Assembly: GCF_000468095.1 (NCBI RefSeq)
Contig: NZ_ASZC01000004.1
Coordinates: forward strand, 186,001-250,000
Source of the DNA: Pantoea sp. AS-PWVM4
GTDB lineage: Bacteria; Pseudomonadota; Gammaproteobacteria; Enterobacterales; Enterobacteriaceae
Length of the DNA: 64,000 nt
Direction: 5' to 3'
How positions within the stretch are numbered: position 1 is the first letter of the stretch; the number at the start of each line of letters is the position of its first letter. A program made the position numbers and the translations under genes. The notes beneath the pieces were generated by a model that was not told where the DNA came from, made no database searches, and saw nothing but the letters and a program-made list of their open reading frames with translations. Positions 9,501 through 17,208 of the stretch are shown piece by piece.

Positions 9501-11121
9501 TGCCTCGCGTCTGCGTGATGCGCTGGGATGCCGCGTGCCGGATACACTACCGCCAGCCTTGCTCCAGCCCGTGACACGTCCGTTATATGATTTGCTCCAG
9601 CGCTATGCCCGTACCCACGCGTTATTCACCGGCAAAGACCTCGCCCGTCACTTCGGCCTTGGTGTCGCCGTGGTGACCGATGCGCTGGAAGAATTACGTC
9701 AGCAGGGCAAACTGATGAAAGGTGACTTCACCACTGCTGACGATGATGAACCGCAGTGGGTGGCGGAAAATGTGTTCCGTCGCCTGCGCCTGCGCTCGCT
9801 CCAGGCGGCGCGTGAGGCCACGAAACCGGTTGATCCGGCGGTCTATGTCACCCTGCTGCTGGAGCGTCAGGGAGTCATCAGCGATGCCAGCGCGCGTGAG
9901 GCTCAGGGGGCGTTGAGTGGCGTCAACGGCGTGGTGCGGGTGATTGAACAGTTAGCGGGAATTGCCCTGCCTGCCGCGCTGTGGGAAACGCAGATCCTCC
10001 CGGCGCGGGTGCGCGATTATCAGCCTGCGATGCTGGACGAACTGCTCTCCAGTGGCGAAGTGGTCTGGCATGGACAGCGTACCGCAGCAGCCGCAGAAGG
10101 GATGGTGTCACTGCATCTGAGCGAGTATGCCGCCGAAACCTTGCCACCCGCGGATCAAGGACAAAACGTCGCCCTGACGCCGTTGCAACAACAGATCCTG
10201 ACGCTGTTACAGGATGGGAGCGGTTGGTTTGTGCGCCAACTGGTCCCGCGCCTCACGTCTGAGGAAGGCGATCCCACCCTGATTTACCAGGCCATGTGGG
10301 ATCTGGCCTGGCGCGGTTATCTCACCACCGACACCTGGTCAGCCTTACGCAGCGTTACCGGTCATGCCAGCACACCGCGACCACGTACCCACCGCCATCG
10401 TCATGGACATCGGGGGTATGCTGCCCCAACCCGCCTCGTTGCCAGCGGTCCCGGCCTCAATAGCATGGCGGGCCGCTGGTCGTTACTGGCGCGCCCGACG
10501 CTGGCCGACACCGAGCGCGCCCTGGCACTGACGGAAAATATGCTCGATCGCTTTGCTGTCGTCAGTCGCGGCGCGGCTATCGCCGAGCAGGTGCCCGGCG
10601 GTTTTCCGGCATTGCAACCGGTGTTGCGTGGCCTGGAAGATAGCGGCCGTTTGCTGCGTGGCCGCTTTGTCGCAGGCATGGGAGCCGCCCAGTTCGCTGA
10701 CCACAGGGTGATTGATCGCCTGCGCCAACTCGCCAATAGCCCACGCCAGGTGGGGACCCCGGTAGCGCTGGCGGTGCTCGATCCCGCTAACCCCTTCGGT
10801 GTGCAATTGCCGTGGCCGCTCAGCCTGGCCGGAAATCGCCCCACCCGCCGTCAAGGCGCACTGGTGGTGATCGCCGCTGGTCGCGTGTTGTTGTATCTGC
10901 CGCAAGGCGGTAAGGAACTGATGACGTTTGCCACCAACGCCACCTTCGATGAACAACATGCCGCAGTGCTGGCACTGGGCGTAGCCCTTCGACGGGAAAA
11001 ACACCTCAGCTTTACCCTGGAACGTGTTGACGATCAACCCGCCGGACAATCCCCGCTGCTTGGCGCGCTGAAAGAAGCCGGCTTTTCTCGCGTGCCAAGG
11101 GGGTACAGTTGGTATGGGTGA
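6553..11121 (+). CDS. lhr: Large ATP-dependent helicase Lhr
   Basis: A 1522-residue superfamily 2 helicase, close to the length of E. coli Lhr (about 1538). Visible motifs are Walker A APTGSGKT (45-52), YISPVKALAADV, TTPESLFLML, DEVH (172-175), LSATVRP, the second RecA domain with VVATSSLELGIDMGDIDLV, and QRVGRAGHQVGG. The long C-terminal half corresponds to the Lhr winged-helix, beta-barrel and Lhr-CTD modules. Lhr is a 3'-5' DNA translocase linked to DNA repair. It stands alone between a REP pair and the AbiE operon. A Thr/Pro/Arg/His-rich linker occurs around residue 1280. The ATG at 6553 is preceded by only a weak ribosome-binding site. Confidence 0.97.
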   Translation: MSDAALQHFLPATQAWFRATFASPTPVQAEAWQAIASGKNCLVIAPTGSGKTLAAFLHAIDALFRERSQTDAVARSHKTRILYISPVKALAADVQRNLQLPLAGVEAQRRQQDEMEITLQVGMRSGDTRSAERAQLQRRPPDILITTPESLFLMLTSKARETLRGISTVIVDEVHAVAGNKRGSHLALSLERLDALLAQPAQRIGLSATVRPPEAVARFLGGVGETLVVNPAAKRPLQLTITVPVADMTDIQQRPDSQAAQDATLAAGSIWPHIEAGILDEVLRHRATLVFTNSRGLAEKLTARLNERYARQLGEQPTAPEASFDYGSFTGGTEKRTQTPDNLIARSHHGSVSKEQRLEIETALKAGELRCVVATSSLELGIDMGDIDLVIQVGAPLSVASALQRVGRAGHQVGGTPKGIFWPRTRRDLLDTAVTVEAMLAGDLDAIAPPHNPLDILAQQTVAAAAMETLQLDDWFALVRRADPFRSLPRAAFEAVLDMLAGRYPSDEFANLRPRIIWDRHNHTLSGRPGAQHLAVTSGGTIPDRGMFSVMLPEGEEQTGARRVGELDEEMVYESRVNDIITLGATSWRIQQITHDQVLVVPAPGRSARLPFWHGEGVGRSAALGEAIGRYLREVDQGAPIADTLDDHARHNIQTLIAEQRQATGVLPTDRTLLIERCRDETGDWRVILHSPYGQRVHAPWALAVAERITRIMGIDPAVVASDDGIVARFPDSDGRVPGAELFLFEPDELQRVVSQSVGQSALFAARFRECAARALLLPRRNPGKRSPLWQQRLRAGQLLEVARQFDDFPILIETARECLQDVYDLPALHHLMARLQQGEIQLADVTTESPSPFAAPLLFGYVAEFMYASDAPQAEKRASMLALDSKLLKRLLGEVDMRELLDADMVARVEQELQRLPASYHATSIEALSDLLREVGPLTHAELALRYSGDEALSDGLEALQQAQRIFCVSIAGETRWALAEDASRLRDALGCRVPDTLPPALLQPVTRPLYDLLQRYARTHALFTGKDLARHFGLGVAVVTDALEELRQQGKLMKGDFTTADDDEPQWVAENVFRRLRLRSLQAAREATKPVDPAVYVTLLLERQGVISDASAREAQGALSGVNGVVRVIEQLAGIALPAALWETQILPARVRDYQPAMLDELLSSGEVVWHGQRTAAAAEGMVSLHLSEYAAETLPPADQGQNVALTPLQQQILTLLQDGSGWFVRQLVPRLTSEEGDPTLIYQAMWDLAWRGYLTTDTWSALRSVTGHASTPRPRTHRHRHGHRGYAAPTRLVASGPGLNSMAGRWSLLARPTLADTERALALTENMLDRFAVVSRGAAIAEQVPGGFPALQPVLRGLEDSGRLLRGRFVAGMGAAQFADHRVIDRLRQLANSPRQVGTPVALAVLDPANPFGVQLPWPLSLAGNRPTRRQGALVVIAAGRVLLYLPQGGKELMTFATNATFDEQHAAVLALGVALRREKHLSFTLERVDDQPAGQSPLLGALKEAGFSRVPRGYSWYG

Positions 11122-11145
11122 AATCGACAACCTGAACTTGTTGAA

Positions 11146-11174
11146 TGTCAGATTTTTTCATAAAATATCTGACA
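11146..11174. promoter_or_regulatory. Inverted repeat, probable AbiEi operator
   Basis: TGTCAGAT (11146-11153) and ATCTGACA (11167-11174) are perfect inverted arms with a 13-base AT-rich spacer. The right arm ends 13 bp before the antitoxin ATG. AbiEi antitoxins are known to repress their own operon by binding inverted repeats, so this is the expected autoregulatory site. Confidence 0.65.
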
Positions 11175-11187
11175 AACGGAGGTCACC

Positions 11188-11799
11188 ATGTCCACAACTC
11201 AGGCAATCAGAGAGCTGATTGCGGCACAACCAACCGGGGAACCTTTCACTCCCTCACTGTTTGCCGAAGTGGGTTCCCGTGCATCTATCGATCAAGCGCT
11301 TACTCGTTTCTGCAAATCCGGCCATATTGAGCGAATTGGTCATGGGCTTTACCTCGTTCCCCGAATCAACCGTTTTGGATTAAAAGTTATGCCTTCCGCA
11401 GAAGTGGTCGCCAGAACGGTAGCCAAAGTAGAGGGTGCCCAAATTGAGATCCATGGCGCAGAAGCCGCAAGACGCTTTGGCTTCACCACCCAAATGCCGG
11501 TACAACCGGTGTTTTATACCAGCGGTACAACGCGCAATATTCAATTGGGTAAAATGACCCTGCGTTTACAACATGTTGCCGCGCGAAAATTGGTGCTGGC
11601 AGGACGTCTGGCTGGACAGGCGCTCTCGGCATTGTGGTATCTGGGACGACACCAGGTTTCACAGGAAACCATTGCCTGCATCAAAGAGAAACTCCCCGTG
11701 GAAGAGTTTCAGGCGCTTTGCAATGCAAAATCAGCGATGCCATTTTGGATGATCGAGGCACTAAATCAGTATGAAAAACAAGGAAGTTATAAATCATAG
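11188..11799 (+). CDS. AbiEi-like type IV antitoxin (DUF6088-type)
   Basis: A 203-residue predicted antitoxin and autorepressor. The N-terminal 60 residues look like a winged helix (TPSLFAEVGSRASIDQALTR, then GHIERIGHGLYLV); the rest resembles the AbiEi C-terminal domain. GGAGG lies 6 bases before the ATG. The last 29 bp overlap the toxin gene, giving a two-gene operon. AbiEi counteracts the nucleotidyltransferase AbiEii without stable protein-protein contact (type IV) and represses transcription. Base composition is more AT-rich than the adjacent lhr, consistent with acquisition. Family assignment is from recognition of sequence pattern, not from a search. Confidence 0.82.
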   Translation: MSTTQAIRELIAAQPTGEPFTPSLFAEVGSRASIDQALTRFCKSGHIERIGHGLYLVPRINRFGLKVMPSAEVVARTVAKVEGAQIEIHGAEAARRFGFTTQMPVQPVFYTSGTTRNIQLGKMTLRLQHVAARKLVLAGRLAGQALSALWYLGRHQVSQETIACIKEKLPVEEFQALCNAKSAMPFWMIEALNQYEKQGSYKS

Positions 11800-12841
11800 A
11801 GTCGCTTCAGCAACGCAATTTCACTTTTTACATCTGGAACTGGCCGATCAGGCAGACATTCTCAATGCCCTCTCTGCACAGACAGGCCGTCGGGCTGAGA
11901 TTCTCGAAAAAGACATATGGTTGTGTGAAGTATTAAACCTGCTCTTTGATTTGCCGTGTCGTAAGCCTATGGCTTTCAAGGGCGGAACCTCTCTTTCGAA
12001 GGTCTACCAGGCCATTGAGCGTTTTTCCGAAGATATTGATGTCACCATTGATTACCGCAGCTTGTTGGATGAAGAGATAGCGCTTCAAACGCTTTCCCGC
12101 AGTAAACGTGAAAAGTTATCTGATACTTTAAAACACAGGCTTGCCGAACATATTGCAACTGCGTTAGCTCCCGCCCTGCAAACCTCCTTGAAGCGATCTC
12201 ATCCAGGTAAAAGTATCAACCTTGAGGTGAGTACAAATGGCGAAGAATTGCGCATCTTTTATCCCAGCGCAGTTAATCACAGTAGTACCTACCTGCGCCC
12301 TCATATTCTGATTGAATTTGGTGGACGTAATGCGGTGCTCCCTCAGGATAAACTAACGATTACCGCTGATATCGCAACTTATTTACCCGACATGATTTTT
12401 CCTGTCGCCCGTATCTCCGTCTTGTCCCCAATGAGAACGTTCTGGGAAAAAGTCACGCTCATTCATGCCGAATGCCATCGTCCAAACATCAGGGAAAATG
12501 CCCACCGTCTTTCACGACATTGGTATGACCTGGCACAACTGGCCTCGCATAAAATTGGTCATTGTGCTTTGAACGATTTGTCACTGTTGCTGGATGTTGT
12601 GCAGATTAAGAAAACGTTCTTTTACAGTGGGTTCAGCAATTACGATGCCTGCTTATCTGGAGGGATAAGATTATTACCTGAAAAGGAAATGCTGAGTGCA
12701 CTGGCGCGCGATTATAAAGCTATGCAGGCTGCCGGAATGTTTTATGGCACAGACCTGGCCTTTGACATCATTATCGATCGCTTACAAAACCTGGAAACCG
12801 TTGCCAATCAAAGCATATCATCAGCAAGGCACACATTTTAG
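11771..12841 (+). CDS. AbiEii/AbiGii-type nucleotidyltransferase toxin
   Basis: A 356-residue predicted toxin with a DNA polymerase beta-like nucleotidyltransferase core. The motif GGTSLSK is at 71-77, followed by the acidic motif SEDIDVTID (catalytic Asp88 and Asp90). Conserved later blocks are LIEFGGR and RTFWEKVTLIHAE, plus SRHWYDLAQL. Relatives such as MenT-type enzymes transfer nucleotides to tRNA; AbiEii gives abortive phage infection. All catalytic positions look intact. It overlaps the antitoxin gene by 29 bp, and the only purine-rich stretch (GAGG) is about 14 bases upstream, so translation is probably coupled. Its stop codon lies in the loop of a strong terminator hairpin. Confidence 0.85.
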   Translation: MKNKEVINHRVASATQFHFLHLELADQADILNALSAQTGRRAEILEKDIWLCEVLNLLFDLPCRKPMAFKGGTSLSKVYQAIERFSEDIDVTIDYRSLLDEEIALQTLSRSKREKLSDTLKHRLAEHIATALAPALQTSLKRSHPGKSINLEVSTNGEELRIFYPSAVNHSSTYLRPHILIEFGGRNAVLPQDKLTITADIATYLPDMIFPVARISVLSPMRTFWEKVTLIHAECHRPNIRENAHRLSRHWYDLAQLASHKIGHCALNDLSLLLDVVQIKKTFFYSGFSNYDACLSGGIRLLPEKEMLSALARDYKAMQAAGMFYGTDLAFDIIIDRLQNLETVANQSISSARHTF

Positions 12842-12856
12842 CGCCTTGCTGATGAT
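12817..12856. terminator. 14-bp-stem hairpin at the abiE/lactonase convergence
   Basis: Left arm 12817-12830 (core TCATCAGCAAGGC) pairs exactly with 12843-12856. The 12-base loop contains the toxin stop codon TAG (12839-12841). No long U-tract follows on the plus strand. It probably serves both converging genes. Confidence 0.6.
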
Positions 12857-12864
12857 TAACGTTT

Positions 12865-13977
12865 TCAGTAACTCACCACCGTCACCCAGTTCGCATCGCC
12901 ACCAGCGGGTGCGCTGCCAACGCGTTTGAGCACCCCACTGCGTCGATTAATGGCGTAGCTGCCGGTGACGTTGCTTTTCTCTCCGCTGGCAATCAACCAG
13001 CGTCCATCGGGCGAAATCGCAATGCCACGCGGCTGTTTTTCCACCGGCCAACTGCCGATTAAGGTTAATTTGCCATCCTGCTTATTAACGCGATAACCCG
13101 TTACCGTGCTACTGGTGCGTTCGGTCACATACAAGAAACGACCATTCGGGGTGATACGGATATCCGCCGACCAGATACGCGGTGTGGGATCGTTGTAATC
13201 GGCCAGGCGCTCACGACCATGTTGCAGATGATATTGTGCTGCCACAGCGTTGGGCCACTCGGCGATTTTTTTCAACGCGCCATTGGGCTGGCGCTGAAAT
13301 TGCGTAATGATGCCGCCCATCTCACCAATGTTGTACAGATAACGGTTATCCGGCGACATGACGGAATGACGCGCACCATTCTCGGCTTCCGTTGCAACAA
13401 AACCGCTGCCAATCGGCGTCAGGCTGCCGTCCGGGGTAAGATTGAGTTGTAACACCCGATCGGTCCCGAGGTTGCCAACATAAACTGAACGGCCGGTTGC
13501 ATCGCTAATCACCGAGTGCGCGGCATGGCCGGTTTTATACGCAGCCACCGGCGGTGCAATAACCTTGCCGTCAGCGGCCAGACGATAAACGTGCACCACA
13601 TCGCCATCATAGGAAGAACCCAACAGAAAACGCCCCTGACTGTCGGTACTGATATAGGGATAACTGGCTGCGGCCGGGGTTTCGTTGGCCTGCAACAAAT
13701 CGCCGTTTTGCGCATCAATCGTCCAACTCATCAACCTTAAGGGCTGGCTGCGGATCGCGGCGTACAAGCGATGATGATCGGCGCTCAGCGCCATCGGCAT
13801 CACTTTCCCCCCTGCGGAGGTTTGCCCGAGTAAGGTCAGCGCGCCGGTTTTCTCATTCAGACTGTAACGGGCAATGTTGCCGTCACTGGCTTCGGATACA
13901 TAAACAAAGGTTTGCGCCAGCAATGGCGCACTAAAAGTCAGCGCCGTAAGCAACGCCAGACGTAGAGCAATTTTCAT
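12865..13977 (-). CDS. Exported 6-phosphogluconolactonase-like (lactonase family) beta-propeller
   Basis: A 370-residue protein with a signal peptide at about residues 1-21 (MKIALRLALLTALTFSAPLLA, then QTF). The remainder is a seven-bladed lactonase/Pgl-type propeller with blades such as TFVYVSEASDGNIARYSLNE, GRSVYVGNLGTDRV, ITPNGRFLYVTER and ISPDGRWLIASGEKSN. Cytosolic YbhE/Pgl has no signal peptide, so this exported form is unlikely to be the pentose-phosphate enzyme; its substrate is unknown. GGAG lies 6 bases before the ATG. It stands alone, converging on abiE and diverging from lplA. Confidence 0.8.
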   Translation of the reverse strand: MKIALRLALLTALTFSAPLLAQTFVYVSEASDGNIARYSLNEKTGALTLLGQTSAGGKVMPMALSADHHRLYAAIRSQPLRLMSWTIDAQNGDLLQANETPAAASYPYISTDSQGRFLLGSSYDGDVVHVYRLAADGKVIAPPVAAYKTGHAAHSVISDATGRSVYVGNLGTDRVLQLNLTPDGSLTPIGSGFVATEAENGARHSVMSPDNRYLYNIGEMGGIITQFQRQPNGALKKIAEWPNAVAAQYHLQHGRERLADYNDPTPRIWSADIRITPNGRFLYVTERTSSTVTGYRVNKQDGKLTLIGSWPVEKQPRGIAISPDGRWLIASGEKSNVTGSYAINRRSGVLKRVGSAPAGGDANWVTVVSY

Positions 13978-14021
13978 TATTATCTCCGCGATTCAGGAGC
14001 AACCCCAGGCAGGCTGCTTCA

Positions 14022-14041
14022 CCGCCTACAGATATAGGCGG
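14022..14041. promoter_or_regulatory. Inverted repeat in the lactonase/lplA divergent region
   Basis: CCGCCTA, six bases (CAGATA) and TAGGCGG form a perfect 7-bp inverted repeat 45 bp upstream of the exported lactonase start. It may be an operator or a leader hairpin. The rest of 13978-14221 shows no other clear feature. Confidence 0.35.
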
Positions 14042-14221
14042 CATTATGTCGCCGGGTAATGTGTGATTGCCCGACGCGCTTTGGGCATCCTGACAAAGGG
14101 CACAACATTTCAATGGGTTAGTGTTTTTTAGCGCAAAAAGTTTAATCCAGGATTGTGCACTGGCTCACTGGTGGCGGATGGCTTAACATCAGGCGCATTG
14201 ATGATGGAAACGGAGTCCGGT

Positions 14222-15238
14222 ATGACGAGTTTGCGCTTGTTAGTGTCCCAATCAAACGACCCCTGGTTTAACCTTGCGGTAGAAGATTGTATTTTCCGCC
14301 AGATGCCCACCACCCAGCGCGTGTTGTTTCTCTGGCAAAACGCGGAAACCATTGTGATTGGGCGCGCGCAGAATCCGTGGAAAGAGTGCAACACCCGGCG
14401 CATGGCGGAAGATCACATCAAGCTGGCGCGCCGCAGCAGTGGCGGTGGCGCGGTGTTTCACGATTTGGGTAACTGCTGCTTTACCTTTATGGCTGGCAAA
14501 CCGGAATATGATAAAAGCGTCTCAACCGCGATTATCCTGCACGCGCTGGCGAGTCTTGGCATCAGCGCAGAGGCTTCGGGTCGTAATGATATCGTGGTCA
14601 ATGTGGCGGGCGATGTGCGCAAGATTTCCGGCTCAGCCTACCGCGAAACACCCGATCGCGGTTTCCATCACGGTACTTTCCTGATGAACGCAGATCTGTC
14701 ACGGCTGGCGGATTATCTCAATCCTGACATCAAAAAATTGCAGGCCAAAGGGATTAGCTCCGTGCGCTCACGCGTGGCAAATTTGATCGAACTGATGCCG
14801 GATATCAGTTATGCGAAAATTTGTGACGCGGTCACGCAGTCGTGGTTCGCGTACTATCAGGATCAGTGCCAGCCTGAATTTATCTCCCCTGAAGCCTTGC
14901 CTGATTTGCCCGGTTTTGCCGAACAATTTGCCAAACAAAGCAGTTGGGAGTGGAATTTCGGCCAGGCACCGGATTTCTCCCATCTGCTCGACCAACGTTT
15001 TAGCTGGGGCGGTGTGGAGATCCATTTTGACATTGAGCGCGGCAGCATCAGCCGTTGCCAGATCTTTACCGATAGCCTGAATCCGGCACCGCTGGAAACG
15101 CTGGCAGCACGTTTAAGCGGCGTAATATACCGCCCGGAAGCCGTTGCCGCGCAACTAACGCGTCTGGAGAGTGAATATCCACAACAGCAGGCCGAACTGG
15201 CGCAGTTGGGGCAATGGTTGCTCGCCAGCCTGCGTTGA
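14222..15238 (+). CDS. lplA: Lipoate-protein ligase A
   Basis: A 338-residue enzyme that activates free lipoate with ATP and attaches it to the lipoyl domains of PDH, OGDH and GcvH in the cytosol. It is the same length as E. coli LplA. The lipoate-binding motif [11 protein letters not shown] is at 70-80, the catalytic lysine at Lys134 in [13 protein letters not shown], and the accessory C-terminal domain has [17 protein letters not shown] sequence ([19 protein letters not shown]). The frame is open 69 bp further upstream, but the ATG at 14222 matches the E. coli N-terminus (MTSLRLLVS) and has an ACGGAG site. It sits alone between two toxin-antitoxin loci. Confidence 0.96.
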   Translation: MTSLRLLVSQSNDPWFNLAVEDCIFRQMPTTQRVLFLWQNAETIVIGRAQNPWKECNTRRMAEDHIKLARRSSGGGAVFHDLGNCCFTFMAGKPEYDKSVSTAIILHALASLGISAEASGRNDIVVNVAGDVRKISGSAYRETPDRGFHHGTFLMNADLSRLADYLNPDIKKLQAKGISSVRSRVANLIELMPDISYAKICDAVTQSWFAYYQDQCQPEFISPEALPDLPGFAEQFAKQSSWEWNFGQAPDFSHLLDQRFSWGGVEIHFDIERGSISRCQIFTDSLNPAPLETLAARLSGVIYRPEAVAAQLTRLESEYPQQQAELAQLGQWLLASLR

Positions 15239-15243
15239 GTACA

Positions 15244-15271
15244 TTGCACTCCATCACCATATGGTTATAAT
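15244..15271 (+). promoter_or_regulatory. Probable promoter/operator of the Xre-RES operon
   Basis: TTGCAC (15244-15249) and a consensus TATAAT (15266-15271) are 16 bp apart, 24 bp before the antitoxin ATG. The perfect palindrome ACCATATGGT (15256-15265) lies in the spacer, well placed for autorepression by the antitoxin. Confidence 0.55.
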
Positions 15272-15295
15272 TAACTCACCAAATGGAGGTGCACA

Positions 15296-15739
15296 ATGAA
15301 ACAATTCACTCTCCCGGCCACCCCTGTAACGCCAGAGCGTTTGTGGCAGTTCGCCGGGTTAACCAGTGCCGATGGCGTGCTATTGATGGGCCAGATTGAT
15401 GCCGGTCTCGAGGGTTCCGTCGCCAGCCGTATCGTGTCATGGGCGCGTATTACGCAGGCTGATCTGCGCCATATGACCGGCATCCCCGGCACCACCTTTA
15501 CCCGTGGGCTAAAAAACCGTTTTACTGCGGAACAGAGCGAACGTCTGGTGCGTTTTATTCGCGTCATGGATCGCGCCGTGGAACTGTTTGAAGGCGACAG
15601 AGAAAAGGCGCTGCAATGGTTGAACGAGCCTGCGCGCGCCCTCGGTAATCAAAAACCCGGCGATTTAGTCTCCTCCGAAACCGGCGCTTATGAAGTGCTG
15701 AAACTGATCACCCGCCTTGAGCACGGTGTCTATTCGTGA
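15296..15739 (+). CDS. Xre/MbcA/ParS-type antitoxin (DUF2384)
   Basis: A 147-residue antitoxin of the RES-Xre family. The N-terminal part contains a helix-turn-helix-like segment (ITQADLRHMTGIPGTTFTRGL). The C-terminal part is the DUF2384 toxin-binding domain (RVMDRAVELFEGDREKALQWLNEPARALGNQKPGDL), which typically occludes the RES active site. GGAGG lies 6 bases before the ATG. It overlaps the toxin gene by 4 bp, the usual antitoxin-first order, and is expected to autorepress through the palindrome upstream. Confidence 0.9.
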   Translation: MKQFTLPATPVTPERLWQFAGLTSADGVLLMGQIDAGLEGSVASRIVSWARITQADLRHMTGIPGTTFTRGLKNRFTAEQSERLVRFIRVMDRAVELFEGDREKALQWLNEPARALGNQKPGDLVSSETGAYEVLKLITRLEHGVYS

Positions 15740-16197
15740 AGTTATATCGGATGACGAAAACGCGTTTTCTCAGCTCGGCGTGGAGCGGCTACGGTGCCAG
15801 GGAAGGTGGCGGTCGCTGGAACAGCATCGGCGTATCGATGGTGTACGCTTCCGAAACCGCCTCCCTCACCATGCTGGAAACCCTTATCCACCTGCAAAGC
15901 GCCAGCATTCTCGATTTCTTCACCCTGTTAAGCATTGAGGTGCCAGACGATTTAATTCAATGGGTTGATGCGGCGCAATTACCGCAGGACTGGGCGGCCG
16001 CGCAGGCCCCCGCTGCGTTGCGTGAGTTTGGTGATTTTTGGATCGACAGCCAGGCATCTGTTGCGTTACGTGTCCCCAGCGCCTTATCGCCGGTTGAGTT
16101 TAATTACCTGCTCAACCCCGAGCATCCGCAATTTGCGCCCCTGATTAAAAATGCGGTGGAGATCCCCTTCCGTTTCGATCAACGTTTTGCGCGATAA
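15736..16197 (+). CDS. RES-domain toxin (NAD-depleting)
   Basis: A 153-residue RES-domain protein, named for conserved Arg, Glu and Ser. Visible are the N-terminal Arg (KLYRMTK), GAREGGGRWNSIGVSMVYASE and LTMLETLIHLQS. RES toxins degrade NAD+ and stop growth. It starts at a GTG overlapping the antitoxin stop by 4 bp. The last two residues (Ala-Arg) and the stop codon TAA come from a REP element that overlaps the gene end, so the native C-terminus may have been replaced. The domain looks complete. Confidence 0.9.
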   Translation: MKLYRMTKTRFLSSAWSGYGAREGGGRWNSIGVSMVYASETASLTMLETLIHLQSASILDFFTLLSIEVPDDLIQWVDAAQLPQDWAAAQAPAALREFGDFWIDSQASVALRVPSALSPVEFNYLLNPEHPQFAPLIKNAVEIPFRFDQRFAR

Positions 16198-16210
16198 ATC
16201 GCGCCGCTAC
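16189..16210 (-). repeat. Single REP shared by two converging gene ends
   Basis: An intact 22-bp REP in reverse orientation. Its TAA (16195-16197) ends the RES toxin gene and its CTA (16207-16209), read on the minus strand as TAG, ends the LysR gene. Confidence 0.95.
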
Positions 16211-17100
16211 GTAAACCTCTCCCGGACAAAGCCGGTGAGCGCCTTCAACGCCGGTGGCACCAGCCGGTGGCCCGGATAATAAAGACATAGCTCGCCAAGA
16301 TTAACCTGCCACTCCGGCATTAAGCGCACCAACCTGCCAGCCTGTATATCCGCTACGACATGTCGCTGCGACAGACAGGCAATGCCCAATCCCCCGGTGA
16401 CCGCTTTCTGCGCCGAAGCCAAGTCATTCACCACCAACTGCGGCTCGACCTGAACCTTATAGCGACGCTGCTGCTGGCTCAGTTCCCAGCGATAAATGCT
16501 GCCATCCGCCATACGCATGCAGATGCAAGGATGATCGCTCAACGCCTGCGGTTGCTCCGGTGCGCCACAGCGGGAAATATAGTCGGGGGACGCGACCAGA
16601 ATCATCTGCAACGGTGGCGTCAGCTTCACCGCGATCATATCCGCCGGGATATCATCCGCCAGCCGGATACCCGCGTCATAACCCGCCGCCACAATATCCA
16701 CTTTCTCCTTCTGACTGTGGATCTCCGCGCGAATACGTGGATAGCGCGCGAGAAACGGCAGCAGAATGTCGTCATACCACAGCGCACAACTTTCCGGCGG
16801 CACATTGATACGCAACGTCCCGGCGGGATCGGCGGGCTGGCTGGCAACTTCTTCAGATGCGCTGCGGATCATCTCCACCGCCGGAGCGATTTTCTGCGTA
16901 AAACGCCGCCCGGCCTCGGTTAACCCGACGCTGCGCGTGGTGCGATTAAACAGCCGCACCCCAAGACGCTTTTCCAGCGCCGCGACAGCATTGGTCACCG
17001 CCGAAGGCGAGATCTCCAGCTCACTGGCTGCGCCGCTAAAACTGCCACGCCGCGCCACTGCCAGCACAATTTCAAGTTCACTGATACCGGTTCGATTCAT
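16207..17100 (-). CDS. LysR-family transcriptional regulator
   Basis: A 297-residue LTTR. Residues 1-60 form the helix-turn-helix (LEIVLAVARRGSFSGAASELEISPSAVTNAVAALEKRLGVRLFNRTTRSVGLTEAG). The rest is the periplasmic-binding-fold effector domain with LRINVPPESCALWYDDILLPF and VVNDLASAQKAVTGGLGIACL, like the CrgA/DhcR branch. It diverges from the aldehyde dehydrogenase gene across 108 bp, so it probably controls that gene. Its stop codon comes from the REP at 16189. Confidence 0.9.
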   Translation of the reverse strand: MNRTGISELEIVLAVARRGSFSGAASELEISPSAVTNAVAALEKRLGVRLFNRTTRSVGLTEAGRRFTQKIAPAVEMIRSASEEVASQPADPAGTLRINVPPESCALWYDDILLPFLARYPRIRAEIHSQKEKVDIVAAGYDAGIRLADDIPADMIAVKLTPPLQMILVASPDYISRCGAPEQPQALSDHPCICMRMADGSIYRWELSQQQRRYKVQVEPQLVVNDLASAQKAVTGGLGIACLSQRHVVADIQAGRLVRLMPEWQVNLGELCLYYPGHRLVPPALKALTGFVRERFT

Positions 17101-17208
17101 CGATTATTCCGTCAGACGCAATACCCTTTGCAGGGTTAGGCGGATTATAGCGCCAGTGCCCGCGTGCTACCTTGCTCTGCACACCCGCCTAACAAGGAGA
17201 AACCCCTG

